From assembly GCF_018143015.1 (NCBI RefSeq), contig NC_054755.1:15532778-15596777 (forward strand): a stretch of 64,000 nt of DNA. The letters run 5' to 3'. The position numbers and the translations under genes were made by a program. Of this stretch, positions 1 to 10,879 are shown piece by piece; position 1 is the stretch's first letter; the number at the start of each line of letters is the position of its first letter. The DNA is from Lytechinus variegatus. Its lineage: Eukaryota > Echinodermata > Echinoidea > Temnopleuroida > Toxopneustidae. A model generated the notes under the pieces. That model saw only the letters and a program-made list of their open reading frames with translations. It had not been told where the DNA came from and made no database searches.

Positions 1-733
1 AAAGCTAGTTAGCTCTTTCCTCGATGGAAGTTAACCTTTGTACTCTATTTCTATTCAACTTCATTTCCCAATAACGGGCCCTAACTAAATTACACGTTTT
101 CTGAATTCATGCCCTGGATCGGCAGATCATGTTTACATAGGCCAACTTGTATATCGTTCTCTCCACAACTAATACGCTATCTTTTATGAAGCCAGGATTG
201 ACTACCGGGTAATTCTTAGGTAAGGGTCCATTTTCGTTTCTCAACCATTATTGTTTATTCCGGGTAAGATTGCCAAAAGATGAGACCACGTATGGCAGCC
301 ACATGAGGGCTCCTTATAATCTATGTGAGGGTAATTTCGAAAACGAATATTCTTGCCAAAATATTTTGCATGCAGCTTGCTAGTTGAACTGCCAATCAAC
401 ACATCGTTAAAGGCTTCATGGTCTCACTGCAGAGAGGATGTTAACCGGGAAAAAATCTTGTCATCCTTTGGAAAACGTATATATCCGTTGTGTATACTCT
501 TTGCATACGTACGTTCTATCCATCGAACACCCGTCCACTAGCTGTGATTTCATTATATTGTTCGCCCATTTTGTTCATTTTCTGGAGTGGATGAAAACGG
601 ATGCTGGAGCCACTCCGAATTTTTGATTGTCCGCTGTATCCGTTCTGAACCTTATTGAATACGTTTTGTCCGTCGGCCAGTATCTAATTGATTTTTTTAT
701 GATGTTGACTTGTCATGATTGTATTCATTAGAT
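1..733. other. Intergenic, nothing recognised
   Basis: AT-rich sequence with only short chance open frames. No splice-bounded coding segment, RNA gene or clear repeat is visible. It may hold the eroded 3' end of the LINE that follows, but the recognisable reverse transcriptase similarity stops near 735. Confidence 0.5.
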
Positions 734-734
734 T

Positions 735-1125
735 TAGGCCTGTAGTTTGCTGAAAATAAAATGAAAGAAAAGCTTGATGATCCCAATATTTCTTGCCACA
801 GTTTTGCAAATATTGTTGATATGAGCATTCCACGTAAGTTCGTTATCAATAAGACCTAAAAATGTTGTTGTTTGCACTTCTTTGATTTCAGTATCAAACG
901 TATTTGATGCGGCAGATGTTTCAATGAATGACAAAAAAGCAAATAATTATTTTTTTGCAGATTCAATGACAGTTTGTTGGCTTTAATCCAGTTGTGTAAA
1001 TTCTGCTGCATTCATAGACAAGTGCTCACAAGTACACGTGGATCATGATGTGTGTAGAAAATATTGGAATCCTCAGCAAAGAGAATAAATGAGAGGACAT
1101 AATTTAAGATGAATTTTTCATATCA
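735..1125 (-). mobile_element. LINE reverse transcriptase fragment (C-terminal part)
   Basis: Read on the minus strand, this encodes recognisable C-terminal RT blocks of a non-LTR retrotransposon. Near 1105 the segment SFILFAEDSN matches the catalytic FADD box (second position D to E). It is followed by a WIKANKLSLNL-type segment near 980-1010 and by FLGLIDNELTWNAHI near 860. Frames are broken and no endonuclease or 3' tail is seen, so this is a dead 5'- and 3'-truncated copy. The style resembles Jockey/CR1-like LINEs of marine invertebrates; the clade is not certain. It belongs to the same insertion as 1712-2480, from which a foldback element at 1130-1704 separates it. Confidence 0.7.
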
Positions 1126-1129
1126 TTAA

Positions 1130-1704
1130 AGGTCAAGTCCACCTCAGAAAAATGTTGATTTGAATTGGTAGAGAAATATCAGACGAGCATATGCTGAAAA
1201 TTTCATCAAAATCGGATGTAAAATAAGGAAGTAATGATATTTCAAAGTTTCGCTTATTTTCATGATTTTTAACAAAATAGTTATATGAACCAGCCAGTTA
1301 CATCCAAATGAAAGAGTTGGTGATGTCACTCACTATTTTTTTTTTTAAATTATACAATATTTCAATTTTTACGAATTTGAGGACCTCCTTGCCTGAAGCA
1401 AAAAATGTTAAAATAATGGAATTCCACGTGTTCAGGGAGTAATGAAACTTCATTTCACATGACAATGATGAGAAAATAAGAATATTTTATAATAAAATAC
1501 AAAAGAAATAGTGAGTGGTGACATCAGTTCCTCATTTGCATACCGACCGAGATGTGCATATAACTGTTTTGTGAAATGAAGAGAAACTTAAAAATGCCAT
1601 AACTTTCTTATTTCACATCCGATTTTGATGAAATTTTCAGTGTTATGCTTGTTGAATTTTTCTCTTTTTATTCAAATCAAGTTTTTTGGGGGTGGACTTG
1701 TCCT
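1130..1704. mobile_element. Foldback/MITE element, AGGTCAAGTCCACC family, copy 1
   Basis: A 575-bp element with terminal inverted repeats: left AGGTCAAGTCCACCTCAG, right ending GGGGTGGACTTGTCCT. It is flanked on both sides by TTAA (1126-1129 and 1705-1708). The arms continue inward with sequence resembling AATTTCATCAAAATCGGATG and its complement, so the whole unit can fold. It has no coding capacity. A second full copy lies at 32672-33279 with the same TTAA flanks. The TTAA could be a piggyBac-type target duplication, or a TA target plus conserved end bases; the ends do not decide this. Confidence 0.75.
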
Positions 1705-1711
1705 TTAATTC

Positions 1712-2480
1712 CATCAGCATGATCAGTAAGATAACTCCTAAACCATTGTAGAGCTGTACCTCTGACATGTCTGCATAATACCGCAATTTGTTAGCTTATA
1801 CATAATAGTATTTCATGATCTATTGTATCAAACGCTTTTGGAAGTCGAGGAACAACCATATACGTATATGATCAGAATTGTCAAAAGAAGTAGATATTTT
1901 ATTTATTAATGTCAATATAGCAGGAGTAGTATTATGTTTATCTCTAGAACCGAATTGATTATCACATATTACTACATTTCTTAAGGAAAAAAACTGTCCT
2001 TTATAAATTGTCCTTTCAAAGATATTGGACGACATTTACTAGTAATTAATCATGTTAATTGATCTAATCTCCCTTCTTAAAAATGGGTATAACTTTAGCT
2101 ATGTTCATATTCTTAATTGGGACCTGACCAAGATGCAATTATAATTTAAATGTATGAAGCAGAGGATCAGTAAGAGAATGTATGTTTTCACAACTCTATT
2201 TGTAATGCCATCATTACCAGGGGTCTTTTCTGCTTTCAACTTTCAATTCAATTTCAAGAAATTCTTGCCTATGAACTGCTTGGAGTATATTGAACTATCA
2301 TTTTGTTCATCCAAAAAGTCCTTAAACGAATTTTCTATAGCCATAATATTTCCAGCTAACTTTGGTCCAATTTTTAGAGAAATATGTACTCAATTCATAT
2401 GCTATAGAATGGGTGTCTTCAACCATATTTCTATCTACACATTAACAGCACTAGGTTTGCTACTTTTGTTTAGAGCCTAA
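1712..2480 (-). mobile_element. LINE reverse transcriptase fragment (N-terminal and central part)
   Basis: Minus-strand RT blocks in order: DPLLH near 2150; NIAKVIPIFKKGD near 2070-2110; NIFERTIYKGQ near 2010; NQFGSRDKHNTTPAILTLI near 1920-1960; LFLDFQK near 1830-1850 with AFDTIDHEILL near 1790-1825 in a shifted frame; GTALQWFRSYLTDH near 1720-1750. These are the standard palm and finger blocks of a LINE RT. The copy has frameshifts and stops. The segment normally joining WFRSYL to the FADD box is missing at the foldback insertion point, so a deletion accompanied or preceded that insertion. Confidence 0.75.
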
Positions 2481-2911
2481 TTTATTGTATTCACTGTATT
2501 TTTAAGGTCGTTTTAATGATTGTAATTTTTCTGAATAATACCTCTTTTCTAGAAAAAAAAATCGTTTATGGCCTTTAACTGAAAGATGGTATTATGAACA
2601 TGATAATATACCCCCGTATACATAGCCCTTGGTGTGTGTGTGTGGGGGGGGGTGTTTCCCAAAATTTTGAGAACCATTGCTGGGAAAACAGTTCATTGCC
2701 GAACTGATGTGGCTACCCTGGGTAAAACATGACGTTATTATTATAATTATTATTACGTAATCCCCCCCCCCCTGCTCGGACCGTATTTAAGCCAATGTTT
2801 TAGGAAGTCTTCATAGTTCAAAAAGAGTGGTTTCAATTTATCATGATTCGGTGACCATGGTGACCAAAAATGTTAATACTTTTTCCCCTTATCATAGATA
2901 ACGCCGTCACC
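2481..2911. other. Upstream region of the lengsin-like gene
   Basis: Holds a GT repeat running into a G run near 2631-2652, a run of twelve C near 2761-2772 and a TATA-like TATTTAAG near 2785. The stretch at 2879-2897, ttttccccttatcatag, looks like a 3' splice site (pyrimidine tract plus AG, with a TTAAT branch-like motif before it). The gene may therefore have a non-coding first exon further upstream, with the coding exon starting at 2898. Confidence 0.4.
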
Positions 2912-4276
2912 ATGAGCTTAGAGCAAGTAGAGGGTGCTTTGAAGCTGATTGAAGACCACAATCTAACAGCAGTTCGATTCGAACAGACCGATATGCATGG
3001 CATCGCACGATGTAAGACAATCCCGGCGTGTCACTTCAAGGAGAAAGCCACCAAAGGTATCAACTTCGTTTTGCTCGCACTAGGAGCTCTGGATGTCAAG
3101 GGTGAGCTGGTTGAACTGGTCGAGGATACTGGCTACGGAGAAGAGGTGTCATTCGGCGATGCGGTGGCGTTTCCGGATTTCGATACTCTCTATCCGCTAC
3201 CGTGGTTGAAAAGCACCGGAAGAATCCTGGTCGAACCGACGTACAATGGCGAGTCCGTTTCCGGGCATCCACGAGTAATTGCGAAGCGGCAACTGGAGAA
3301 ATTGAAGGGAATGGGGATGTCCCTTCTATCGGCTCACGAGCACGAGTTCTACCTCGTGGAAAAAGAAACGCTGAAGCCGATGAACGGAGATGACTCAAAC
3401 ATCTTCGCCACTATTCGTAATACCCCGATCCTGGACCTGATGGATAAGTTCATCGAATACCTACCGCAAGTTGGAGTTTCGGTTGAAAGTGTCGAAAATG
3501 AAATGGGGCCTGGTCAAGTCGAGATATCGTACAAACCGGCGTTTGGTTTGCGTTCTGCGGACAATGCCCACACCTACAAAACATCCATCAAGGAGATAGC
3601 CCTGCTCAACGGCTGTGTGGCATCGTTCATGAGTAAACCCTACCCACAGCAAGCTGGCTCCTCTAGTCACTTTTGCCATTCTTTATGGGATGTCGAAGGC
3701 AAGGTACCCCTCCTGTACAACCATGACGACCCGACGCATCTCTCGGAGATTGGTCAGCAATGGACTGCAGGAATCCTTGCTCATGCTCGCGCTACTGAAA
3801 TCCTGATGGCACCTACTGTTAATTGCCTTAAACGTGTTAAACCGATGGCCACTCCCATCAATGTCACATGGGGTTTGGACAATCGCACCTGCCTTGTTCG
3901 GGTCAAGATCAATGGTGACACTGGAACCTATCTTGAGAACCGAGCAGGCGCCTCAGGGTGTAACCCATACCTCTCTCTGGCGGCAACAGTTGCTGCCGGT
4001 ATTGATGGTATCGTGAACAAAATGAAGCTACCACCACCGGTTACCCGAAATGCTTACAAGCCTGAAAACATCCCTCCAAAAACAGCATCTATCCCAGACA
4101 ACATGGAGGACGCGCTAAAAGCACTCCTTGACGATGAGGTTATTTGCGATGCCCTTGGAAATGACTTCATTAAATCTTTCTCTGCTCTGAAGAGGTACGA
4201 AGCGAATCAAGAGAGAGAGGCAAGAGATAAGGGCGACGAAGACTGGGATTTCAACAAGTTCTTCTATTACTTGTAA
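2912..4276 (+). CDS. Lengsin-like protein (class I glutamine synthetase fold)
   Basis: A single open frame of 454 residues. The ATG at 2912 (context caccATGa) is preferred over the one at 2870, because a splice acceptor-like AG lies between them and the extra 14 residues do not resemble the family. The N-terminal beta-grasp and catalytic domains of class I glutamine synthetase are recognisable: paired glutamates in HEHEFYL; ENEMGPGQVEI, which matches the third and fourth metal or substrate glutamates; the histidine in SSSHFCHSL; NRTCLVRV; and ENRAGASGCNPYL near the C terminus. The flap that carries a catalytic Glu in bacterial enzymes (GYEAP) reads PMATP here, and the usual FDGSS loop is absent. 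That fits lengsin, a glutamine-synthetase-fold family whose vertebrate lens member lacks the enzyme activity. The coding GC is clearly higher than the flanks. A true but divergent synthetase cannot be excluded. Confidence 0.85.
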   Translation: MSLEQVEGALKLIEDHNLTAVRFEQTDMHGIARCKTIPACHFKEKATKGINFVLLALGALDVKGELVELVEDTGYGEEVSFGDAVAFPDFDTLYPLPWLKSTGRILVEPTYNGESVSGHPRVIAKRQLEKLKGMGMSLLSAHEHEFYLVEKETLKPMNGDDSNIFATIRNTPILDLMDKFIEYLPQVGVSVESVENEMGPGQVEISYKPAFGLRSADNAHTYKTSIKEIALLNGCVASFMSKPYPQQAGSSSHFCHSLWDVEGKVPLLYNHDDPTHLSEIGQQWTAGILAHARATEILMAPTVNCLKRVKPMATPINVTWGLDNRTCLVRVKINGDTGTYLENRAGASGCNPYLSLAATVAAGIDGIVNKMKLPPPVTRNAYKPENIPPKTASIPDNMEDALKALLDDEVICDALGNDFIKSFSALKRYEANQEREARDKGDEDWDFNKFFYYL

Positions 4277-4571
4277 AGCTAGTATAGCTTACGTGAATTG
4301 AATAGTTTGCTTGTAAGGACACCTAAGACAAAGAATTTTGAACGTAAAATTCAAATCTATCTATTTTATTATATATTTTGTTTTTCTCTTTGAATACATT
4401 ATTCATTTTATAATTACAACGCAAACTGATTTTTTAAATCGTTCCTCCTCTACTAATTTCTTTCCGTTTCATTTTATGCTGTTCATCTAGCAAGTTATTA
4501 CTATTCTATCGCCTATTGCGCATTCCTTTTCATCTAAATTCTTTCATATATGCATATTACAGGGTATAAAG
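4277..4571 (+). other. Probable 3' UTR and flank of the lengsin-like gene
   Basis: AT-rich sequence after the stop at 4274-4276. No second gene, no clear canonical poly(A) signal and no structure were singled out. The last eight bases (4564-4571) are the left target duplication of the hAT-type element that follows. Confidence 0.45.
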
Positions 4572-4973
4572 CAGCGCTTCACAAACGGTGGGCCGTGAAA
4601 AGCTCCAGGGTGAGAAAAAATATAGTAAAAAACTGTTTTATATTTCACAGACCTGTCCGAATATGGTATGTCCGATCAGTCTATGGCGGGTCAAGCCAAA
4701 CTGAAGCACGCTTCTAGGTATCATGCATGTTGCAAAGCATGCACTTGCACTCTATGATGGTTTTAATGCAATTGTCGCCCATTTACCGGACATTTGCGAA
4801 TGCAGATTAGGTCTCAATGTTTTTTTCAAATGTGATTCAGAGCTTTGTGTTCAAATTTCACAATACATATTTCCATCAAAATTGACGGGTCTTTTTTAAT
4901 TTTGGTAGGTGGGCCTCGAAAAAAATCTGAGAGTCAAAGTGGTCCTTGAGTAAAAAAAGGTTGAGAAGCGCTG
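4572..4973. mobile_element. Non-autonomous hAT-type element (MITE)
   Basis: A 402-bp element with ends CAGCGCTTCACAAAC and its near inverse GGTTGAGAAGCGCTG, matching the CAGnGnTTCTCAA style of hAT termini. It is flanked by 8-bp duplications gtataaag (4564-4571) and atataaag (4974-4981), 7 of 8 identical. The 8-bp duplication and the termini together support hAT. There is no transposase frame. Confidence 0.8.
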
Positions 4974-4981
4974 ATATAAAG

Positions 4982-6524
4982 TAACTTGTATACCATTTCG
5001 AAATACTATATATGTCATAAAGATATATGGGGGGTATCATCTATACGGTACCTCATAGTGGGTGATTTAAAGTTTTTATTCTTCATGTACAAAAGTTAAT
5101 TCTATAATTGATCATCATATCATTGTTACTTCTATCTCATTAATTTCTGCATATTGTTTAATTTTCATGAGTAATTTACGCTTTTGTTCTTTTATACATC
5201 TCTTTTGTAAATTAACAAAATAGTATTTAGATCTTTTACCGTCAACAAATACATTGAATCATTAAAATCAAATACAAAGTTTGGGGTTCATTACGCCACT
5301 GTACGCATATGAGTTGGCGGCTGAAGATCTATGATAATCATGATCATGATAAAAATCCACTTTACTTTTAGTAAAAATTGTTTTATTCGAATTTTACGGA
5401 AATATAGGAATTAATTTCAATGTATGTCAATATTATTATTGAATACAAGAAATGTGAAGATGGTGCAGTAACGCTTTTAAATTTATTTTGAACTTTATCA
5501 CTCAGTTGAAAAATACATTTACGTTAAAATAACAAATTTGTATCATTTTTATAACAGATGGAAGTGCGGAATTTTGATTTAGATGTATAAGGTGCCTACT
5601 TAGATGTAATATTATTCAACTATACTCTTGCTGCTTTTTGTTTTGTCACATACAAAGTTTTCTTATTTTGTTGCAGTAGAAATATATGAAAAAAGATGAT
5701 ATGATAAAGAAAAAAAAACACGATACCATGTCAATCCTATAAAGAGGTGGAGCTTATTTGATCCACCTTTTATAGACATCACAAATTTTAGTTGCATTGC
5801 CAATAGGAGGATCTTCACAGCATTAGGGATCTCATCATTCAAATAACTTTCTTATATTTTGTTCAATTTTTCTCAAACTTTCATTGACATGTTTCTTTGA
5901 TTTTTCTGTTTGGAACACAAATTTCCTTGTTTAAAGTGTTTCATTCATTATCCTTTTGAATACTGGTATAAAAATCAAAACTTGAGATGAATAACAACAA
6001 TGCAAGCTGTTATTTAGTGCTCAGCTACAAATGCATATAAACATAATTTATATGCAGTTTATTTGTATAATTTGATTTGTAGATATAACGTGTCATTTCA
6101 ATAAAATACATACATAACTAGCCATATATATAAATACCAGACAGAAATTCTATGATATATTGTATGTAAATTGAATACAATCGATAAAATAGTACTTAAT
6201 TGTCTCAATACAAAAGCACATGAAGTGATATTGCATTTTCCATCAATAAATCAACAGTCAAACCTTGATTGAAATCTTCATTCAGGAGATGCATAGAATA
6301 TTTCAAAAGAATTGTTTCTATAAATTGCACCTTTTACAAGACAAGCTAAATCATATAAAAACAACAGGAATTATAATAATTATCATAATTAATGTGAAAT
6401 GGAGGACACCATCTAAACTGTTTGAACAAAAATACATACTGAAAAAATAGAAATTCCGGCTTTTGTTAAAAAGTGCTAACCCTGAATACTCATACAACTT
6501 GTCGTGTTATTTCAGAGATCATCT
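4982..6524. other. Intergenic AT-rich stretch
   Basis: No gene or clear repeat. Only short palindromes such as atgataatcatgatcatgat near 5330 and microsatellite-like attataataattatcataat near 6370 stand out. Confidence 0.4.
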
Positions 6525-6689
6525 GGTGGGTGTTTCATAAAGCTGTTTGTAGGTTACAATCAATTTTATGAACAACTTGGGACCCTTTCTTTGAAACTAA
6601 ATCAATGGGAATTGGGGGAATTCACTAGAGGGAAGGATCACTAGTCAAAGTCATTCATAAATTGTGAACAGCTTTATGAAACACCCACC
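6525..6689. mobile_element. Short foldback MITE with perfect 23-bp ends
   Basis: A 165-bp element. The left end starts GGTGGGTGTTTCATAAAG and the right end is its exact complement over 23 bases. The termini resemble the CATAAAGAGTT-style ends seen at 41466, 48573 and 60548, which suggests one superfamily of small foldback elements in this genome. Confidence 0.75.
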
Positions 6690-6902
6690 CGATCCCTGTA
6701 CAAAGAGATACAGTTGATATTTACAAAAAAATTGTTCATGATTTGCTACAGAGTTCACAGTGTATAAACGCTGTTTAAAAATTTTAAGCACATAGTTTAT
6801 TTTAAGCCTGTCACTCTAACACCTGTTGTTTAGATGTTATGGGGGGGTAATGGGTTCTGGTAATCTGGTAACTATGCCATCATGGTATTTAAGTTGTTAT
6901 TG

Positions 6903-7165
6903 AGAACCCCTGATTCTGATTGGCTGCTCCACTCCCTGGGGAGTATTCCTGTCAGTTGCTGGTGAGGCGCACACAGTACTGGACAAGCTATAATGAATTT
7001 CACATCCTACCAGGTACCAATTTAGCACCTGGGTTGAGAGTGGCAAAGTGTGGATTAATGCCTTGCCAAAGGACGCCAGACTGCAGTGGTATTCGAACAC
7101 ATGACCCTCTGTTTACAAGGCGAGAGTCAGAACCACTACAACATGGCTTCTCCATACCATCTGTT
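6903..7165 (-). mobile_element. tRNA-derived SINE
   Basis: Minus strand: an A-box-like segment TTGTAGTGGTTCTGACTC near 7140 and a B-box-like GTGTTCGAATACC near 7095. A body follows that shares CCTTTGGCAAGGC and ACTCTCAACCCAGG with the SINE at 48823. The 5' tip is divergent. No internal poly(T) terminator was identified. Confidence 0.6.
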
Positions 7166-8409
7166 AAAAATCCAGTCATTCTTCTGTCATGCTAAACATC
7201 ACAATCTGTTCATGAAATGCCCTGAGTAATCCTCACATGTATCTCACTATATGTATACATCCAATTAGTGATGGTTTAAAAAAAAAACCTTTCTAGCTCT
7301 CAAAAAGCTCAAAGAATATGAGCAAATGGATTCACTAGATGAACACTAACACACAAACAGATCTATTGCACTTATACTAGAAACAAAATTGTGGAATGCA
7401 GTCAAATTAAACCTTCTAGATCATGGATAATATAAGAAGAAATATGAACACGTAAAATGTACACATTTCCTAATTGCACATTCTGTGACCACTCTAACAT
7501 TATAACTAGTCATCACATATAATACATTTCAACACAAAACCCTGTCCCTTCTATTTGTGCGAGATCTTCTACATAAAATGAAAATTGCAGATACTGCATT
7601 ATCATTATAATGAGGCACATTTACATTTTTTTCCTCATACATGTACCAGGGTAATTAGATTGAAAATTATAACTTAAAAAAACAGCCAGACAATAAATGA
7701 ATAAATGTCACTTGAAGTTTAAGACTGAAAATAATGAATATATACAGAAGTACAATAATATAAAGGATTTCTAGTAACTATATAGTGCTCAGACAAAATA
7801 TTGATCAACTTTACAGGTGATAGCTGCTGAATACAATCTAATATGGCAGAAATTGGTTAATGATTGTAAATGTTTGCGAAAACAATTATTTTTAAATAAA
7901 TATTTAACTTTTGAGATGATCATGTTATGGCAGATTACAAAATACAAGTTTGGCACATACAGTACACCTGTCCTGGATATTGACAAAATGTTAAGGTACA
8001 TGTAGAGAGGGGCTAAATGGTGTGAATAAAATCTTATCAAGATTATGGCATGAATCATGGCATATAAGTAAAATGACATACACCTGTACAAAACAACAAA
8101 AGTATTTTAAATCAATGTTAATTTTGTGCAAGAAATAACACCATCTAGACTCTATAAGATTTTGCAAATGAAAATAACTTGGTATACACACCAATATTTT
8201 ATGCAAATAAAAAATATGCATTGATAGAATAAATGAACTGCCATTACACTACATATAAAAATAATAAAATACAAATAACATTATAAATTCTGTATGAAAA
8301 TTCAAATAAGGATAAAGACATCTTCAGCACAAAGTATTAATTGACAATATTACCACAAATCAAATTTTAAAAATCCACTTGTTGCATCAGCATAAAGAAG
8401 CACATTTCA
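7166..8409. other. Intergenic AT-rich stretch
   Basis: No gene was recognised. The open frames near 7789-8221 are AT-rich chance frames with no family resemblance and no plausible splice sites. Part of it may be distal 3' UTR of the KCTD-like gene transcribed from the right. Confidence 0.4.
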
Positions 8410-8790
8410 AGGTGCTACATAACTTTTTAAAATAGTTCAAATATACTTGCTCAAAAATCTATTTCACTTGCCCGAAAAAATCCTTGAAAAAATAGTTTTT
8501 CCTCTTTAAAAGAATGTTTTGCAGTTTCATAAATCATTTACCTTTTTCTCTCTTTTGACATGAACTGATCTACCTTGGTATTGCATTTCTTTTTCCTAAT
8601 AGATTTTATCTTGCCTGCCATGACCAAAATTAGGGTCAATATCATATATCGACCCTAATTTTGGTAATTCTACTGTGAGAATTTCGCTTGCCCAATCCGG
8701 GCAAGTAGTTTTGGTCTTTACTTCAAAACACTTGCCCGACTCTAACTTTTACTTGCCCTGGGCAATCGGGCAAGTGCTTATGTAGCACCC
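8410..8790. mobile_element. Foldback element with GGTGCTACATAA ends
   Basis: Inverted ends GGTGCTACATAA (8411) and TTATGTAGCACCC (8779-8790). Inside are several copies of CTTGCCCG/CGGGCAAG on both strands (8470, 8690, 8735, 8765) and a hairpin built from accaaaattagggtc and its complement at 8618-8666. It has no coding capacity. Confidence 0.65.
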
Positions 8791-9833
8791 TGCATTTATA
8801 TTAGAAACAGTAGTACCTACAATAATAAATTCAGAATCAAAAGTTTACTAAGATACACATTGATCATTATGTGACTAGATAGTACCCTGGCAATTCCAAC
8901 ATGAATAGCTATTCACTAAGGTGATACTATGGGTGAAAATCAATGTTTGCAATTGAACTTCACAAAATTTAAATGATATCTGATAAATTTGACTTCTTTC
9001 TAAAACTCTAATCACCATTTAATGAGCATAAAAAGCTCTATGGGGAATCTGTCTTCAAGATTCAGCACATTTCCAAAACTCAAGCCCTCAAAACGATTAC
9101 CTCAAGATACCATTGCTCTGCAAGCTCTAAGCTTCAGTTTCAATATCTACACACATATCCATCAAAAGACAGTTCTTACACATAATGAATAACGTCTCTA
9201 TGCGCTTGGATATTGTTACCCTGGCTGTAGCTAAAGCAGCCTTCCAGCGCTCGGTGCATTTCAAGGTATTCCTGCCAGGTACCCATTTACCTCACCTGGG
9301 TTGAGTGTAGCACAATGTGGATAAATTTCTTGCTGAAGGAAACTACACCATGGCTGGAATTTGTTTGAACCCACGATCCTCTGTCCGGAGACTAATCCAC
9401 TGTGCCACAACGCTCCACACTTAAATCAGAAATAGCAGACAAATCGCATTCTACAACTAACATTAGGTTGTTCTATATGAACCAGAGTTTACTCTGTTCA
9501 AAGTTTGCACATTACACTCCACCTCAAGATCTTTAATAGCCATATCAAACATCTCTGAGATTAAGAATCAAGTATCAACTACCCCCATCAGCTTAGCATA
9601 ACTTCTTAATTGGGGGAATTTAAGCTATTGAGGATTGCACTTTGGGCTTGTCTTAATGGCAGAATAATGACATTTTATACTGAATTGCTTAACCCTAATA
9701 AGTAGCCCTTAAAATGGAAGAAATAGCCCCTAAAATTCCTCAATCACCCCAGAGTGAAAAAAAGATAACCCAATGGAACAATGAGAAAGTTGTTCAACAA
9801 ATCCAGCCATTCATTAGTCTTTACTTTAATAAC
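8791..9833 (-). other. Probable 3' UTR and flank of the KCTD-like gene
   Basis: AT-rich sequence downstream (minus strand) of the KCTD-like stop. It includes the SINE at 9190-9420. No other gene was recognised. The exact 3' end cannot be set from the sequence alone. Confidence 0.4.
9190..9420 (-). mobile_element. tRNA-derived SINE
   Basis: Minus strand: the head is GTTGTGGCACAGTGGATTAG with a B box GTGGGTTCAAACAAATTCC. The body contains the complement of CCTCACCTGGGTTGAGTG and TTTCTTGCTGAAGG, both shared with the copies at 30525 and 49091. The tail is the complement of the CTCGGTGCA region. Confidence 0.65.
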
Positions 9834-10541
9834 TTATTTTGCTTTTGTTGGAGTTGTGCAGGTAGTACTGCTCGATTTCACCTCTCTTGTAAAGACCCAT
9901 CGATCTGTTGACCTCTCATCTCCGCCACTTGAGGACGCTGATGCAAGTTTGAAACCCAACTGAGTGATTTGCCTGAAAAGCTTAACACGGGACAACGGTT
10001 GCTCCCTTGGCACAATCAACCCATTCTCCTCTGGACCAAAAATGTGGTCCAACTGGTTGCGGACCAGCCGCAGATGGTTCCCAAATCCTTCCATGACTAT
10101 TGGGATTTTCTGAAGGGTGTCAGAGCTTCCGAATATAATCCATCGACCAGTTGCACATTCAAACTCGGCCTCAAGAAACTCTTGCTCTTGGATGCGTTCC
10201 TTTGCTCTTGTCTCCTCCTCCTTAGCCATGGCAACTGTGATTCTGAGCTGAGACACAGCATCAATTAACTCCTTAATCTGGTAGTAATCGGCCTCCTGCG
10301 CGAGCATGTCCAGCTCTTTGAAGTCCTCGGGCAAGACAAGGATGGACCGCCGCAGGAAATTCAGCACATAACGAAACAATGGCCCGTCTCCATCAATTAG
10401 GTAATTCCCCTTATCATCTTGTGTGGATGGGAGGCGATCACTGAACATTGATCCCAGCATAGAATCCGGAAAACGAGTCAGGGTAGCTCGAGATGTTGTG
10501 TATATTGTCCCTCCGACATTGAGGCTCACAAAATCAGTCAT
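9834..10541 (-). CDS. KCTD6-like BTB/T1 domain protein
   Basis: 235 residues from the internal Met at 10541. An upstream in-frame ATG at 10631 would add a basic 30-residue leader not typical of the family. Residues 1-90 are a BTB/T1 domain: MTDFVSLNVGG, then YTTSRATLTRFPDSMLG, then GPLFRYVLNFLR and EADYYQIKELI. These match the KCTD6/KCTD21 (KCASH) group closely. A strongly charged helix (about 98-125, rich in E, K and R) follows. The C-terminal domain shares the pattern LSRVKLFRQITQLGF and RWVFTRE with KCTD6. KCTD6-group proteins are Cullin-3 adaptors; in vertebrates they target HDAC1 and dampen Hedgehog signalling. That function is inferred here only from the BTB match. The gene is intronless in the coding region, like KCTD6/21. 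Orthology to one vertebrate member is not settled. Confidence 0.85.
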   Translation of the reverse strand: MTDFVSLNVGGTIYTTSRATLTRFPDSMLGSMFSDRLPSTQDDKGNYLIDGDGPLFRYVLNFLRRSILVLPEDFKELDMLAQEADYYQIKELIDAVSQLRITVAMAKEEETRAKERIQEQEFLEAEFECATGRWIIFGSSDTLQKIPIVMEGFGNHLRLVRNQLDHIFGPEENGLIVPREQPLSRVKLFRQITQLGFKLASASSSGGDERSTDRWVFTREVKSSSTTCTTPTKAK

Positions 10542-10871
10542 ATTTCTAGGAAATACGGATCTCCTATGGATCCTAAGCAGCTTTTTAACAAAGACCAGCA
10601 GCAGACCGTCACGAACTTCTGCATAGCGCATAATCCTCGGCCGGGAGTTTAATAACCTAAATGTTTATTGTGTGCGACCAATAAGCAATTAGAAGCAAGC
10701 AACTAAACCCCAAGGTCTTGTATCCCCAAAATGACTGATCGAAAATGAAATACTTTCTACGATTCTTCTCTACCGTTTGAAATCCATCTAGATCAAGTGA
10801 ATATTAATTCACTCATCTGAAAGAGTGAATATTTGTGAACGTTCATTTTTCACTCAAATTTGAGTGATCCC

Positions 10872-10879
10872 TGACGTCA
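10872..10879. promoter_or_regulatory. CRE palindrome upstream of the KCTD-like gene
   Basis: The full palindrome TGACGTCA, the CREB/ATF consensus, lies 331 bp before the chosen start codon of the minus-strand KCTD-like gene. The promoter role is inferred from position only. Confidence 0.4.

Noticed and set aside
3096-4016. Additional frames of 60-100 codons inside the lengsin-like gene
   Set aside because: Shadows of the 454-residue coding frame; none has a recognisable domain.
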